From the NCBI RefSeq assembly GCF_037975245.1, contig NC_092577.1:31990398-32054397 (forward strand): 64,000 nt of DNA, written 5' to 3'. Positions 1 through 12,527 of the stretch are shown here, one piece after another (positions within the stretch are counted from its first letter, which is position 1; each line of letters begins with the position of its first letter). A program made the translations under genes and the position numbers. A model generated the notes under the pieces. The model worked only from the letters and a program-made list of their open reading frames with translations, did no database searches and was not told the DNA's origin. This DNA comes from Apostichopus japonicus. Taxonomy: Eukaryota > Echinodermata > Holothuroidea > Aspidochirotida > Stichopodidae.

Positions 1-50
1 TATAAAAAGCAAATATTATGATGATTATTATTATTTACCCATGTTCTCAG

Positions 51-1258
51 GTTGGAGTCTCTGACGTTATGAGCAAATCTTTGGGTAAGCTGACCGTGAA
101 AGCCTCGTCCGTCGTAGGCCGGGAAGACGACGAAACTCTGGCCAGCAATCAAGCATTTGCTGCCACTAAGGATGAGTAAGTATCTGTCCGACACTAACAA
201 CAACTGTAAAACAGAGCTTTAAAAGTTTCGTTTTGGATTTAATTTGTCTCAATGTAGTGGTACCAACTGTTGAAGGAGTGGTACCTGAAAAAACCTTATC
301 TTTTCCACCAAAATCACACCAGGAAGGATGAAGTAACATTATATCCTCAACTGAATCAATAAAACATGATGTAAGAATTGTTGGGACACAATTTTCTGTA
401 TAGGATTAAAGAGTTTGAGAACTAGGAAATCAATATGATGTTGAAAAAAGAAATTACAAACTATTTTAGTAATACTAGGAGATTACTTTGATATGCACCT
501 TTTTCACTAGATGAAATTTTGTCAAGATGAAAACTTATTGACAGACAGAGGCAGAAATGTCCAGCCTTTTTTCGGCGATGAGGTCATTTCTGTTTATAAA
601 CTGTCGTACATTAACTCGTCCTCTTTTTTGTCTGGTCTTTCGTGAAACTATCGAAAGAACCTCTTTCCTAAAGAGGAACATTTATTGAAGTGACAGTTGC
701 AAACTGCAATTAATGTGGCTTAATTAAAAGAACTGGTCAAGTTGCAACACTGATCCACTTAGCAAATACTGACAACTGTAATCTGTTAACAATTGTTTCT
801 TCATTAAAATCTGGAGGTCGGATTGCAAACTTAAATCCTTCTGATTTGGTAAAAGTTGTTAAAACAAGGCAGTTGTAGTAGTCAACTGCAATGATTATCA
901 TGTGGGTGTGGTACCCCCTTATTCTCCCCTCCAGGTGGCAATGACACCACCACTGAACATTTGTCACCCCCCCCAATCATCCCCCTCCATCTCAAAATTC
1001 AATGGGTTCAACGTTTGTGTGGAAGTTTTGAAGGTTTTGAAGTTTGTCTCTCTTAAAATACTATGGTAACTGTGAACAAGAAATGACTATACATCTTTGC
1101 ACTTTTAAACATGCAATTTGCTCTTTTATGCGAAGCCTTTTGCCATGCGATTTACCGAATGACTTATTCCCTCCGTCGGATATCTGGATTGGTTTTCCTT
1201 ATGGAAGGATTGGTTCTCTTGAGCTAGGTCAATTCACATTTAGTGTGCATATATATAT

Positions 1259-1293
<35 letters not shown>

Positions 1294-4200
1294 TATATAT
1301 ATATATATATATATACATATATATAACTGATCACATAATGAGTTGGAAAATCCAGAACAGTGAAAAAAATGGGCCTCCGACTTTATGTGCTGACACCCTA
1401 ACCACTAGGCGATGGATGCTGATTGTATGTCCAGAGGTTTGAAACCGGTAAGGAAGGTCGTAACTCCACTGTAGGCGTTTGTCACCTGTATCGAACAATA
1501 CTAGTTCTGTTTTGGTGACATATTTGCCTCCCTCTAGAGATCAAACATGATACTAACCAACTCGATATATATATATATGTCTATATATATGTATACATAT
1601 ATATAAATACTAGTGAGATGAAGCCTGTAAGAAATGATTTTATTTCCATTCATTCTCAGAACCATTTATCAACTGGACTTGATGAAATCTAAGCCATCCC
1701 CCGGCTTTTACATCATCCAGCTGGCTGCTGCAGCGGCAGGTGGGAAGCCCGCCCCACATCTCATAGGCCTGACGGACGGAGAAGTTACCGTCAAAGTGAC
1801 TACGCAGGTGTCCATATCAAATGTGGAGATTTCGGTCGTCGACCGCGAGCAGTCCATCACAGCTAAAACTGTCAAGTAGGTTAAAAACAGAATTATTTTA
1901 GTAATACTAGGAGATTACTCTGATATGCACCTTTTGCATAAGATGAAATTTTGTCAAGATTAAACTTATCGACAGACAGAGGCAGAAATGTCCAGCCTAT
2001 TTTCGGCGATGAGGTCATTTCTGTTTATAAACTGTCGTACATTAACTCGTCCTCTTTTTTGTCTGGTCTTTCGTGAACTATCGGAAGAACCTCTTTCCTG
2101 AAGAGGAACATTTATTAAAGTGACAGTTGCAAACTGCAATTTTTATGGCCTAATTAAAAGAACTGGTCAAGTTGCAATGTCAGCCCCTACCCCCCCCCCA
2201 AAAAAAAAAAAAATAGAGGAGGTGCTCTTTTGTGATTGCCAGAAGGGAAGTATATATATACTTTCTTATCATAAAAGGAGATGTTAGCTAGTACTACCAT
2301 TCGTAAGAATATCAAATTCAGCTTTATAAGTAGAAGTAGCTCCAGGTCATAAGAATCAACAGTCATTACCATTGCCACAATATGCACTCTGTGCTAATAT
2401 TTACGTATCATTAAAATGTGCTTCATTAATATGCAAATCTTTCAACACTAGGTTATCTTATGGTAAGAAGTCATGAATCCTTCTCCGGCCTAGAATTTCA
2501 CAATTTTTAGCAACTTAGCAAAAGTCAACCAGATAAAGTCAAATTCCCACTTGCATTTCCTTGGATGAATACAAAGCAACATTTATTTTGCGCCTTGCAG
2601 AAAGATGCAAAATGCTTATTTCTTTATTGGCAAAGGGTTATAGAGTGTTGAGGCCTGGTTCTAGGTGTAAAAATCTGTCAAATGCTGATGTTTCCTATGA
2701 TTCGCAGTCAGTGTGGTACATAATCAAGTAGTTACATTTAATGTCTTTTGACATCAGGCATCGACCGATCTCTTATTACGCTTTATTTTATCAGGGCGAC
2801 ATTTCCTACAAAATCTAAGTCTACTCTGGATGCTGACGTTCACCAGAATGTGGTCATCAAGTTTACTTTAGCTGATAAATCTGGAGCAGTACTGCAGGCT
2901 CATCAGGTATGTCAGAATTAATTGTGGACTTTCCCAATGCCCCCCCTTCACTCCCCTCCCCCTCCATTCCTCTTCTACCCCCCTCCACACCATTTTTGCC
3001 ATGTGGATAGAGTTGATGTCAACTTGAGAAAATCTCACTTTCCACTGCCATATTTATTCTCCAGAACACCAACGATTCATACATGTGTCAGTTGGATGAT
3101 GCGGCCAGCTTTGAAGGAGTGTTAGTAAACTTTCCATGGGGTACCCCCATTACCCTACCTTCACCCCCATGCTTTCAAGAATGAGACTGTTGTCAACCAT
3201 TGCTTCAAAGTGTCTTCTATTAGAAGTAGTACAAATGTCTCAGACAACAAAGACCACATTTTCTTGTTTCAAAGTGGGTTGGGGGATGTTTGCAACCAGT
3301 TTCATTTTACTTACTTCACACTGCCCTAGCCCCCCTAACCATCCACCCCCTCGCCCTCTTTCAAATGTTAGAGAGGTTGGTAGATATGTAGACCCTTTGT
3401 CCAACTCTCCCCTGTATTAAACATTACTGATTACACATGTAATTTTAATACAAAGTAACACAGAATTCATGGTTAATTCTGTTTGCGACTTCCCACAGAC
3501 CTTTATCCGAGTGTTCAACGTCAAGAGCAATCAAGAGGTCACCTTCACCGCAGATTCGGACAGCGCCGACGTTTATAAATTCACCCTCGACATCGCCGAG
3601 AGTGGCAAAGACTTCTTCAATCAACAATCTGGCAAATACACAGTGGACCTCATCGTAGGAGACGCAATCATCCAGAATCCATTCATTTGGAATGTGGTAA
3701 GGGTAACTGAAATCTTAGGGTCTATAGAGACTTTGTCTCTCGTTTGGGAAGAGGGAAGGAATTGGAACCGGGTATAATAATAATAATAATAACTAAGATT
3801 TATAATGCGCTAATTATAAACAAAATAGTTGTCAAAAGCGCCATACATATAAATATGAATAGAAAGAAAAGCAAAAATAATAATGCAACAATGAAATATA
3901 AATACAAATCAAATTGAAAATTGTTTAGCATAGAGGTAGGTTTTTAGTTTAGATTTGAAAAGTGATTTATTAGGTATACATTTTAAATGGTTTGGGAGGG
4001 AATTCCACAATTTGGGACCAGAAACTGAAAAAGCACGGTTGGCATAAGTAACCCCATTGGTCCTAGGTTCAAGGAGGGTAATAAATTTTGACTGACGGGT
4101 GGCACGCTTTTATTGCTTTACTATTAGAAGTTCTGAAAGATAGTTTGGAGATAAATGGTTATAAATACAATTGTGGATTAAAATAAGGACTTTGAAATGT

Positions 4201-7002
4201 ATACGGAGGCAAGAGGCCTGGGAGTGGTTCAGACTTTTCATAGGTAGCTAATTTGTTGAACAGGCCCTCTGACGTGCACTCATATTTGGAAATAAAGTTA
4301 CTAAAAGTTACAATGAAATAGAGAGACTGTTGGACTGTAAATGAAGTAAAAAGCAAAGATGTAACAACCAAGTGGAAGAATTTTAGGCTGCACAGCCAAC
4401 CGTGAAAAGTAAGGTGAGAAAGCTTTAGGCTGTAGAAATTTTGCAGTATAGACAAACTTACCATCCATTCAATAAGGGGTTGATAAGCGTCTCTATTCGG
4501 AGGGCAGGAAAATGGCTTGCCTCGTAACTTTCCGATGGCTTGTCAAGAAGAGGCAGCTTCGTTGGTAAGCTAAGAATGATCAGGCTTGCATTAACAACAT
4601 TCTTCTCATTTTTTTGGGTAATTTTTGTTGTTGTTACCATCCAGATCGATATCAATCTGAAGTTTCCAGATGTAGGTCAGACAGACGAAGATGACAAGCC
4701 CAGCCAGTACAGCAAGAAGCCCAATCTGGAGCACATGTTCCGTGTCCCAGAGAAGCGCCCTCCTGTGGCCGTCTCCACCGCATTTACAGGATTGGTTCTG
4801 CTGCCTTTAGCTATACTTGTGATCTTGGTAAGTTGAGATCTTATATTATGGTGGATAAAAAATTTAGGGAACACATGACAACTGAAATACTTGTATGCTT
4901 TTTGCTTATTTTTTCCCGCTTCTTTTAAGGGTAGTTGGGGGGGGGTGGGGGGAGGGGATGGTGGTGTAGTCAAGGAGAGGGTTGATCTCTGGGATTTCTG
5001 AGAAAATCTGAGGTCGGGAGACTTCCTTGTCGAGAGCATTTCGTTCGTCATCATATAGCAAAATGCATACCGGTCAAATTGCTACAACAACGCAAACATT
5101 TATTGCAGTTTCTGTACACAGAACCTTTGGCATTTACTATCGATGAAAATCCTTAAACCCTGAGAAAATTGGACCCCCAATCTTGTACTAATCGATATAT
5201 ACAGACCCTCAAAAGCGTTAGGCTTGAGCACCCTGCCAGCCAACCCTGCACTTAGCTCAATCTGGTTCTTATGTAATTTTGATGATGTCTGGCCGAATGC
5301 TCCAACCGGTATTCTTGAACTCCGGTACTAGTAGAAAACTCGGGAGGAATCCTTGGATTATATTAATGTACTCAATGACAGTCTTCCATTGGCACATGTA
5401 GCCTTTCTTGGCAATGATGTGTGGCCATTCCAATCTGTCTGACAACAATCTCCATTTGAGACTGAATAAGCAGGCACATCTCCAGAGGGCGTGCCTCGTC
5501 GGTCTTCATGGAATATTTTCAAGGGAATGCAGTAGTATCGTGATATATATATTCAACAAGAATTTGAGCATGAAAGTTTTAACGAATAAAAAGAAAAACA
5601 AGAAGCACGTTATATCATTTCGCCAAATGTAAAAAAAATAATTGCCATCGTTTTTTGTTACTTTTCTCATTTCCTTACTACAGTGGATAAAGCTCGGTGC
5701 CAACATTAAGAATTTCTCCTTCTCCCTAAGTGCCTTGGGCTTTCACGGCGGTCTTGGAGGTACAACAAACATAAAAACAAAATTGTTGTTTTTGTACACA
5801 TTTTCTTCTTTGTTATTTACTATATTCAGGCCTGATGAGATCGGGGAGGGGGGGCGGGCAGGACTACAGCCCTTGGGCCCAGGATCAATTAAGGGACTTG
5901 AGATTTGATGGAAGGGGCCTGGGAAACTAGGGGATTAAGTAAAGTGTATCCTGATTTTCATGATATACTTGTGAGGAGTGCGAAAAACAGTGTGGTGACA
6001 TTTTCAGACATGGCCTGACCTGTCTATTGGTATCTTTGTATATTTCTTGGAAACTGGGAACTATGCTACATAGGGACTAATCCTTCAATTAAGAGGTATC
6101 CTCTTTTTTTTGTGATGGGGGAGGGAGCAAGAATATGTTAGCGAAAGGATTAGGGGGGAAGGTGGTTGAAGAATGTTAGTGTAGATAGCATATTGGTGTA
6201 GATAGCATCTTGGTGTAGGTAGCATTTTGTACTCTCTCCTACTTCTCGTTCAAGTGGGGTTTTTTTTGGTAATTTGCAACCCAATTTGGATGCTTAGCAA
6301 TAGCAAACTATGATAAAAGAAAAATTTCTGGAGTTATCTTATTAGTTATTGTTCCCTTTTCATTATTTTTTGTTTTCAATTTCCTACAGCCATCTTCGGT
6401 CTTCTTTACTGCTACTGGGCATACTTGACTATGTTTGCGACACTCAGATACCTTGCGGCCATCGGAATTTTTACCTTCTTGTGCGGAAATAGGTTATTGC
6501 GTTCAATTGCCGAGACAAAGTAAGTACCGGCCAAGGTCGGTGTTTTGCTTGACAGAGAGAGAGGTCTTCTTTATGAAAACTGCTAGACTTAAATCTTTAG
6601 AGTCAAATTAAAAGGACACAGTGTCCCACTTTTCAACAGTAGAAATAGTAACCATAATCCAAAAATGATGAAATTTACACATAAACATCACATTTTTGCA
6701 AATAATAAACAATCTTTTTTTATTAAGTCAACGGGCCATAAAAAGTTTTTCGAATTGGACTCAACAGTTAGTAGTTCCAGCAATTTGAACTATCCAAGTT
6801 TTTGCAACGACATGTATCTCTTCGAATATTTATTTTAATGTGCAAAACTGGACTTCTTTAAGTATTAGACCCAGCTTCCACCCCAAAAAACACTTGAAAA
6901 AAAGATTTTGGCTTATCTAGGTCTATGGTTTGAATTAACAATTGTTTGAATGCCTCTGAAATGTTGACCTTTCATCTTTTTGTTTCTTTTTCTAGGAACT
7001 AA
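51..7002 (+). CDS. RPN2: Ribophorin II, OST subunit 2 (3' part, 8 exons)
   Basis: Seen: coding exons 51-175, 1660-1875, 2795-2906, 3499-3696, 4645-4827, 5684-5759, 6390-6519 and 6996-7002. All are bounded by AG/GT and phases join without a break, giving the C-terminal 348 residues and stop TAA at 7000-7002. The left edge of the window cuts the gene. Known: RPN2 is a non-catalytic subunit of the ER oligosaccharyltransferase that N-glycosylates nascent proteins. Match with vertebrate RPN2: TIYQLDLM, VDREQSI, DVYKFTLD, SGKYTVDLIVGDA, NPFIWNV, FREPEKRPP-like FRVPEKRPP, then hydrophobic segments VSTAFTGLVLLPLAILVIL, AIFGLLYCYWAYLTMF and YLAAIGIFTFLCGNRLL, as expected for the membrane-anchored C terminus. 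The tail ends AETKN, unlike the vertebrate RTAH ending. The fifth listed exon holds an acidic linker (QTDEDDKPSQYSKK) before the first membrane helix. Identification is very secure; exact junctions are by consensus. Confidence 0.96.
463..747 (+). repeat. Intronic duplicate, copy A
   Basis: About 285 bp from TTTAGTAATACTAGG to CTGGTCAAGTTGCAA, nearly identical to 1895-2177 in the next RPN2 intron and in the same orientation. No terminal inverted repeats or coding potential are visible. It is either an intronic duplication around the exon at 1660-1875 or two insertions of one dispersed repeat. Confidence 0.85.
1248..1325. repeat. (TA)n microsatellite in RPN2 intron
   Basis: Nearly pure AT dinucleotide run with occasional G or C interruptions. 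A shorter related run lies at about 1565-1612. Short ORFs reading IYIYIY here are artefacts. Confidence 0.9.
1895..2177 (+). repeat. Intronic duplicate, copy B
   Basis: Second copy of the 463-747 unit, differing by scattered substitutions and a few single-base indels. It begins only about 20 bp after the donor site of the RPN2 exon ending at 1875. Confidence 0.85.
3775..4450 (-). repeat. Candidate dispersed repeat with (ATT)n tail
   Basis: On the minus strand the left end reads GCGCATTATAAATCTTAG followed by a (TTA)n tail (about 3775-3795). This ending is typical of metazoan SINE or LINE 3' tails as I remember them. The remainder (GGAATTCCACAATTTGGGACC region near 4000) resembles high-copy repeats in marine invertebrates, from memory only. 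The right boundary is uncertain and no target duplication was found. Confidence 0.4.
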
Positions 7003-8480
7003 CATAACTGCACCAAACAACAACCAAATAACAGAAGACGCTGGAAACAAGCGTTGGGTGGGGGAGGGGGCGGGGATATCGGTGGGGGTTAAGAGTATTA
7101 TAGTATGTATCATGAACAAAACTTGTATAATTATTACAACAAAATTATGCAATATTGAGGAGTTCTTGAGTGTCACCAACTTGGTTAGAAAGGTGATAAG
7201 TCTATAAAATGTATCAAGCAACAATCTGATACTAGCTGCAATGTGTTCAAGGAACTAAACTAGTTTCAGTAAAAGAAATATTTTGAATTTTTAATGTTTT
7301 GAAGAAGTGTTGATTTAAAGGGATTTTCTGTTTTCTTTGCTTGTTTTTCTTTGGGTGTTCAGTAATTAAATGGTATATAGTGCAGGGTCGCATATTCATC
7401 GTAAACGATAAGTAAAATTTTGAGTCGTTACAAAACTTTGACACCGTCTTATCTGTGTAATCAAAGGACTTTGCCAAAGAGACACATCTATGTTTGTATT
7501 GTGAGTTGTGCTGTTGTTGACTTATGGGATCGTTTTTGAATTTTGCTTGAATTTGAGGGAAAATGCATCATTTGCTCTCTGAAATTTAATACTAATGGCA
7601 GCCCAACATAAATGGAAAGTTTATCAAAAATGCATGAGTTTGGACAGCACGTTTGCAATATGAACTCGTGGAGTCTTCAGAAGTTCGCACCAGTCAGCTC
7701 GGGAAATGATTTCCAAATCGCTAAATATGTTTGTAAAAGTTGTGCTATATTAAGTGTTGAAATATTAAGATGAAGACTTAAGGACATGCACCGATTAAAA
7801 AAATGGCTGAATAATGGAGTCTAATTATTACTTTATGATCGGTGTGGAATACCTTTCAACATAATAGAGAGGGGTGAGTAAAACGTTCATGTCCACCTTT
7901 GTATGCGAGCAACGAAACAGGTTTTCATTGTCTGTTGTTTGGTTCATTCCAGTAGAAATTTGTAATGAAATTTTGAAAGTACTTCAGTAAAAGTGAAAAC
8001 TTATGTAAAGAAATTTTGTATTCTGATCTTTAATGTTACAAAATGTCATGATATTTGGTTGTTGTTTTGTCAGAATAAATTGTAATAATCAATTTCCTTC
8101 TCATTTGTAATTAATTATCAATTTTCTTCTTCAAGGGGGTAATTATTGTTCCCAATACAAAGCAATTTTTATACTCTTCAGATAATGGTCATCCAATTGA
8201 AAGGTAGTTAGCAATGTTTACAACTGACCTGAGCTCCCCCCTCGCAACGTTTTCAGTATTTTATGATAGCGAAATGCATCAATCCCAAAAGTGGTATGAA
8301 AAAGGTAAATGAAGTATGCATCCTTGTATTCAGTGACACTGAATAAAAGTAGGCTCTGCTGGAATAATTATATTTCATGATATTTATTTTTTGTAACTCT
8401 TTTCTTGTTGAAATGTCAAAATGTCACTTGTTGATCAAGACAGGTCTTCCACTTACTTTTGACAATAAAATGATAAAGTT
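7003..8480 (+). other. RPN2 probable 3' UTR and polyadenylation signals
   Basis: AT-rich non-coding DNA follows the RPN2 stop. AATAAA hexamers lie at 8074-8079, 8342-8347 and 8464-8469; the first gives a 3' UTR of about 1.1 kb. The convergent HDDC2 transcript has its own reverse-strand AATAAA (TTTATT at 8383-8388), so the two 3' UTRs may overlap. Which signal is used cannot be read from sequence. Confidence 0.5.
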
Positions 8481-8815
8481 CTTATAGGTCATCCGTTTTG
8501 TCTCCAAAATGTTTTGTGGATAACATTGCTTAAAATGGTTTCAAATGTACCTTCATGAAGTGATCTGCAAATGGAGGGGCATAAATATTTATGGATGGGC
8601 TGTAGGATGGATCCAAAATGTTACAAATGACTGGTGTTTCTGTGGGGTCGTTGAATGTGATCCCAAAAACAATGTTTAGAGGTCGGGTGGTGCATTATAC
8701 ACACTGAGAAACGGTATCTTATGAGGGTAGCTGCGGTAAATTAATTTCCCTCAACTATGCCTTCTTGCATTTTTGAGGGCATTCCCAGACCTTGAGAGTC
8801 CAACTCTCATCGTCG

Positions 8816-11800
8816 TCAGCTGATGGCATTATCTCCCTCTCTCTCCTTGTAAAGTTCTTGCACCCATTCCTTCACCTCAGGATGTTGGAACTTTCCTGAG
8901 AGAGATGAAAATTTGTATCGTAATCAGTCGTGCCTCGATCAACGACACAAACCTACCGGCTACTCCCCAAATAATTTTTTTTGGAAAGGAATTGTTATCT
9001 GCAAAGTGCTAACTATAAAAAGAAATATAACCTTCCATATCTAGAGCAAACCGGAATGGGTAAGAACAAAGTTCTAAATAACCCCTTAAATTTCTACAGG
9101 CTTGCTTTAATTCTCACAAAATTCAGACAAGCAAACCAGCATAAGTGGCAAAGCAAAGTGCAGCCATAAACAAAACAAAAATTGACAAAATGAAAGTATA
9201 TTGGTCTGAAAGAAAAAGAGAGAGCTTTGTCAACTTTGTAATTGCTTAATCGTATGTATCTATGTATGTATTTTAGATCCTCCTGCAAGCAGGAACTCGC
9301 GAAGAAGCCATCATTGGCTTATCAAAGCAGCAAGCTGACTGAAGTCAGTCTCTTAGATTCATATTTAACGTCCATGATTATGAATTGTAACTGGACGACA
9401 TACATTAATCTTGGAGTGACTCAATCTCGCTCGGTACCTTATGATAATAACCAGCTACACATGCCACTGAACACTTTATCAATTTATGAGGTAAAAGAAT
9501 GTCTCAATACTAACAACGTTTACTCCCTGAACCTACCTGCTGTACTGTTGAAGAAAGTTTGTAGGTCCCCTTTCCTCTGTTCTTTCTTCTCATACTCGTG
9601 TGCTTGTGCGATCATGTCAAACATGTCGAGGTCCTTCACAAACTTGGCTTCGTTAGTCTGACGAGCCTCGTACTCCTACATGGAATATGAAGAATGTGTG
9701 ATAATACCCGTCAAAGGAGAGTTCCAAATGCAGGCAGTCGATTCGTTCATTTGAACAACTGTGTCAATTTTCTGTACAGACTGAGTAAAGGACCACATAC
9801 TGGTTAAAGGCATTGAAGACTCGCCCCAAACAGCGTGCCATGCTCTGAAAAAGTTAACTTTCCCTTGCTTGCAAGTGAAGTGTTTCTCTTGTCGCTACAA
9901 AATGCAGACAGTAATGAAACGTGATACCTTGTTATCTTTAGCTGGACCTGAGATGTCCATCGCTGTATGGTTTGTACACTGTGCTGTGGGTATTGACCGC
10001 AGCTGTATGTACTGACTGTACACTAGTGTCTAATTACCGACGGTAGCAAGCTGTGTGTGTTTTTTTTCTGAGATCGATGGTGGTGTCTAACAAAGCTGTT
10101 ACACCTCATTCGAAACTAGGTCAGATTCTGGCATTAGACATTTCTTTTTGAGCGAGTCTTCACACCCTTTAAGCATGATAGTGTACTGTACATGTTATTT
10201 CCATGACATACAGATTTCATTAATCTATCTAACTCTAACTAACTCATTTTACTTCTTATTACGACTTACTTTGGCAATGCAAATATCAAGGTGAAAAAAA
10301 AAATAGATATGATAAAATTTCACAAAATTACCTCATAAAGTTGACAGATTTCTAAACCAATTTCCTTTGGCAACAGTGATGTCATTTTGGTGATTGCATC
10401 CTGCAGAAATAAAATGTTAAATGAAATAGACCTGTATTCATTTTGGAAGAAGAAATGTTCTAGAATATATTATAAGAATATATTATAAATTAGGAATTGG
10501 ACAGGATAAAGACATCCATGCATCATGAATGCAGTTCTATTTTCAAATTTAAGAATGCAATAACCAATAAATACTGTCATCAATATAATAAACAGCACAC
10601 GACAAGAATTTTCTCAAAACAAATCATTCATAAACAGGCGCGTAGCCAAGGGGGGGGGCAAAGGGGGCAGCCTCCCCCCCCCTTGAGCATATATATATAT
10701 TTTTTTAATGTTTTTATGATATCGCTAGCATTTTCAAAAGAGAAAGTGCTAAGATGCAACTTACAAGGCCTGGGAAGTGCCATTTCCAGCGCTCTGGGAG
10801 GCATTTTCAGTCAAAATTTTCTAGTATGCTTCGCGCCAACCATGGTGGCGCTACGCTTAGATAGTTTGCAATGCCGAATCTACAGTTTCGCCCCTCCCTT
10901 GGCAAATTCCTGGCTACGCGCCTGTTCATAAATATGCGTAAAAAGTCAGAGAAAGCCATGTGTCCACTCCGAGAATGTTGCATCCAAGCAGACAAGCCTT
11001 GGGAATAGGCTTCTGCTAGCAGATCCAATATTAAAAGATGAAAGAGGTTAGTGCTAACTGTAATTCAGAAGAAAAGGATAGCTGTACCTTTTCTTGCCGA
11101 TGTTTCTCTTCATCACTAATGCCCTGGGATGGAGAAACATCTCCTACAATTGCTTCAGCCAAATCATGAACAATTGCTAACTTCATGCATCTGAAAGAAA
11201 AGTGATTGAATAATTATGAATATTAACATTGCAACCACACATCCCACTGTAAATAGGGACTCAATAAAAAGCATCATATCTGTCAAAATCATCGTTTTAA
11301 ATAATACAGATAATAAACACCACTATCACATTAGTGAAGGCAAAATACTATAATTCTACTTCTTTTTTTGTTGTTGCAAGGAATGAGCCATTAATGAATA
11401 TATGCAAAAATGAATACAATGACAAACATTTGTTTCATAGTACTTTCCCCCACCTCCCCCTCCCACCTCCAACCAAATATTAACATGCTTAAATGTGTTC
11501 ATAGATTTCAACGACCTTTCATTGACCTTGGAAGTACAGTATCCAGGATATATTTCCAAAATACAGCAAATGTTTAACTTGTAACACATTTTGGTGGAGG
11601 AAATACCTTGGTGCCAGTAAAGACATGTCTATTGAAGTATGAACTAGCTTATATGAAAGTATCTGGATGTAATACTGATAATTTTTATTAATTTCCTCAC
11701 CGTTCTTTATTCAAGCCCTCTTTATTAGTAATCAGCATAGTCATGACTGCCATTCTGTACATATGATCAGCCACACTTTCAGGTTCACATACACCATTTT

Positions 11801-12527
11801 CAACCCATCCTGTCCTTTGAGTATCCTGAGGAGGGACATTACACAAACATGAGTATTATGTTTTATAAATAAATTGATTGAAAGCTGCCTGTTGAGTTCA
11901 AAGTGAAGAGAATGAAAGGGCATAGATTATAACACCAATTGTTAGATTGCATCCAACAAGTTCACTCATATAAATGATGCAGCACCTTAAATGTCTATCA
12001 TGCTTGAGAACTATAACAAGTCAATCATGTCACTTGGCGGAAAATGTTGTGAACAGGTCAAAATAATTTAGATCAAAGAAAAGTCAAAGTAAAATCCTCA
12101 AAGTATAATCTTTTTTAGCCTCTAAATATCCCTGCCCTCCTCCACCCCCTCCCCGGCCCTACTTCCACACAATTCCACATTTCTGCCTGCAGAACATAAA
12201 TTTCTGTAAGGGTACTAAGGCTATCTTTTGTAGTCTTGGTCCATATATACGTACTTAGGCATAGTTCTGAACCACTCGGTCTGCAACATTTGCCAAGTTT
12301 GTAACTGCAACAAATTTATCGGGACTGCTAACTATTGTAATTTTGTCCGGAATGGACTATATTCTTATGTACATTATATCCTAACAGTATTCAGTAACAT
12401 ATGCCTAGCTAGCCTAGTACAGTAGTAGTAACACTAGTAACAATTGGGCTAGGCCTACCTTCAGTTTTCCAGTTATGTGAATGAATTGCAAGATGTTGCA
12501 CGTTTGAGATTTGACTCTATCGTCCAT
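8816..12527 (-). CDS. HDDC2: HD-domain 5'-deoxynucleotidase HDDC2 (complete, 6 exons)
   Basis: Seen: minus-strand exons 12459-12527, 11701-11825, 11088-11190, 10332-10400, 9537-9675 and 8816-8895, all with AG/GT borders and matching phases. They encode 194 residues (human about 204). The start MDDRVKSQ is the only Met before LQFIHITGKLKDTQRTGW, which aligns with human LLQFLRLVGQLKRVPRTGW. HD-domain metal ligands appear as H44 (SVADHMYRMAVM), H73-D74 (AIVHDLAEAIVGD) and probably D139 (KFVKDLDMFDM). The C-terminal STAGKFQHPEVKEWVQEL matches the family. Known: HDDC2 belongs to the YfbR-like HD group, metal-dependent 5'-deoxynucleotidases acting on deoxyribonucleoside monophosphates. The introns hold a SINE, a TTAA MITE and a hAT MITE. 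The gene is divergent from MRPS28 and convergent with RPN2. Confidence 0.95.
9250..9475 (-). mobile_element. tRNA-derived SINE, copy 1 (HDDC2 intron)
   Basis: Reverse complement of the element at 14184-14425. Shared blocks include GTCGTCCAGTTAC, TCATGGACGTTAAATATGAAT, AAGAGACTGACTTC, TTTGATAAGCCAATGA and GCGAGTTCCTGCTTGCAGG, then a tail of ATACAT-like units. The tRNA-like head is more degraded here. It lies in the last HDDC2 intron in the sense orientation of that gene. Confidence 0.8.
9804..10172. mobile_element. TTAA-bounded MITE, copy 1
   Basis: A 369 bp element. The left end TTAAAGGCATTGAAGACTCGC pairs with the right end, whose complement reads TTAAAGGGTGTGAAGACTCGC, giving terminal inverted repeats of about 21 bp. 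It has no coding capacity. The TTAA at each edge may be the target duplication, as in Kolobok or piggyBac superfamilies. A second copy lies at 32061-32427 in the opposite orientation. It sits in an HDDC2 intron. Confidence 0.85.
10635..10924. mobile_element. hAT-type MITE with 8-bp TSD (HDDC2 intron)
   Basis: A 290 bp element with termini CAGGCGCGTAGCCA and its complement TGGCTACGCGCCTG. It is flanked by a perfect 8 bp direct repeat TTCATAAA at 10627-10634 and 10925-10932. The CAG ends and 8 bp target duplication fit the hAT superfamily. An internal palindromic core (GCGCCAACCATGGTGGCGC, about 10832-10850) recurs in other elements of this window. Confidence 0.92.

Noticed and set aside
1385-1450. 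tRNA-like A box on the minus strand in an RPN2 intron
   Set aside because: TAGTGGTTAGGGTG resembles an A box, but no B box lies at the right distance in the same orientation.
9242-9661. 139-codon plus-strand ORF
   Set aside because: It runs through a SINE and antisense to an HDDC2 coding exon, so it is a shadow.
10497-10931. 144-codon plus-strand ORF
   Set aside because: Most of it is the hAT MITE at 10635-10924, including both terminal repeats.
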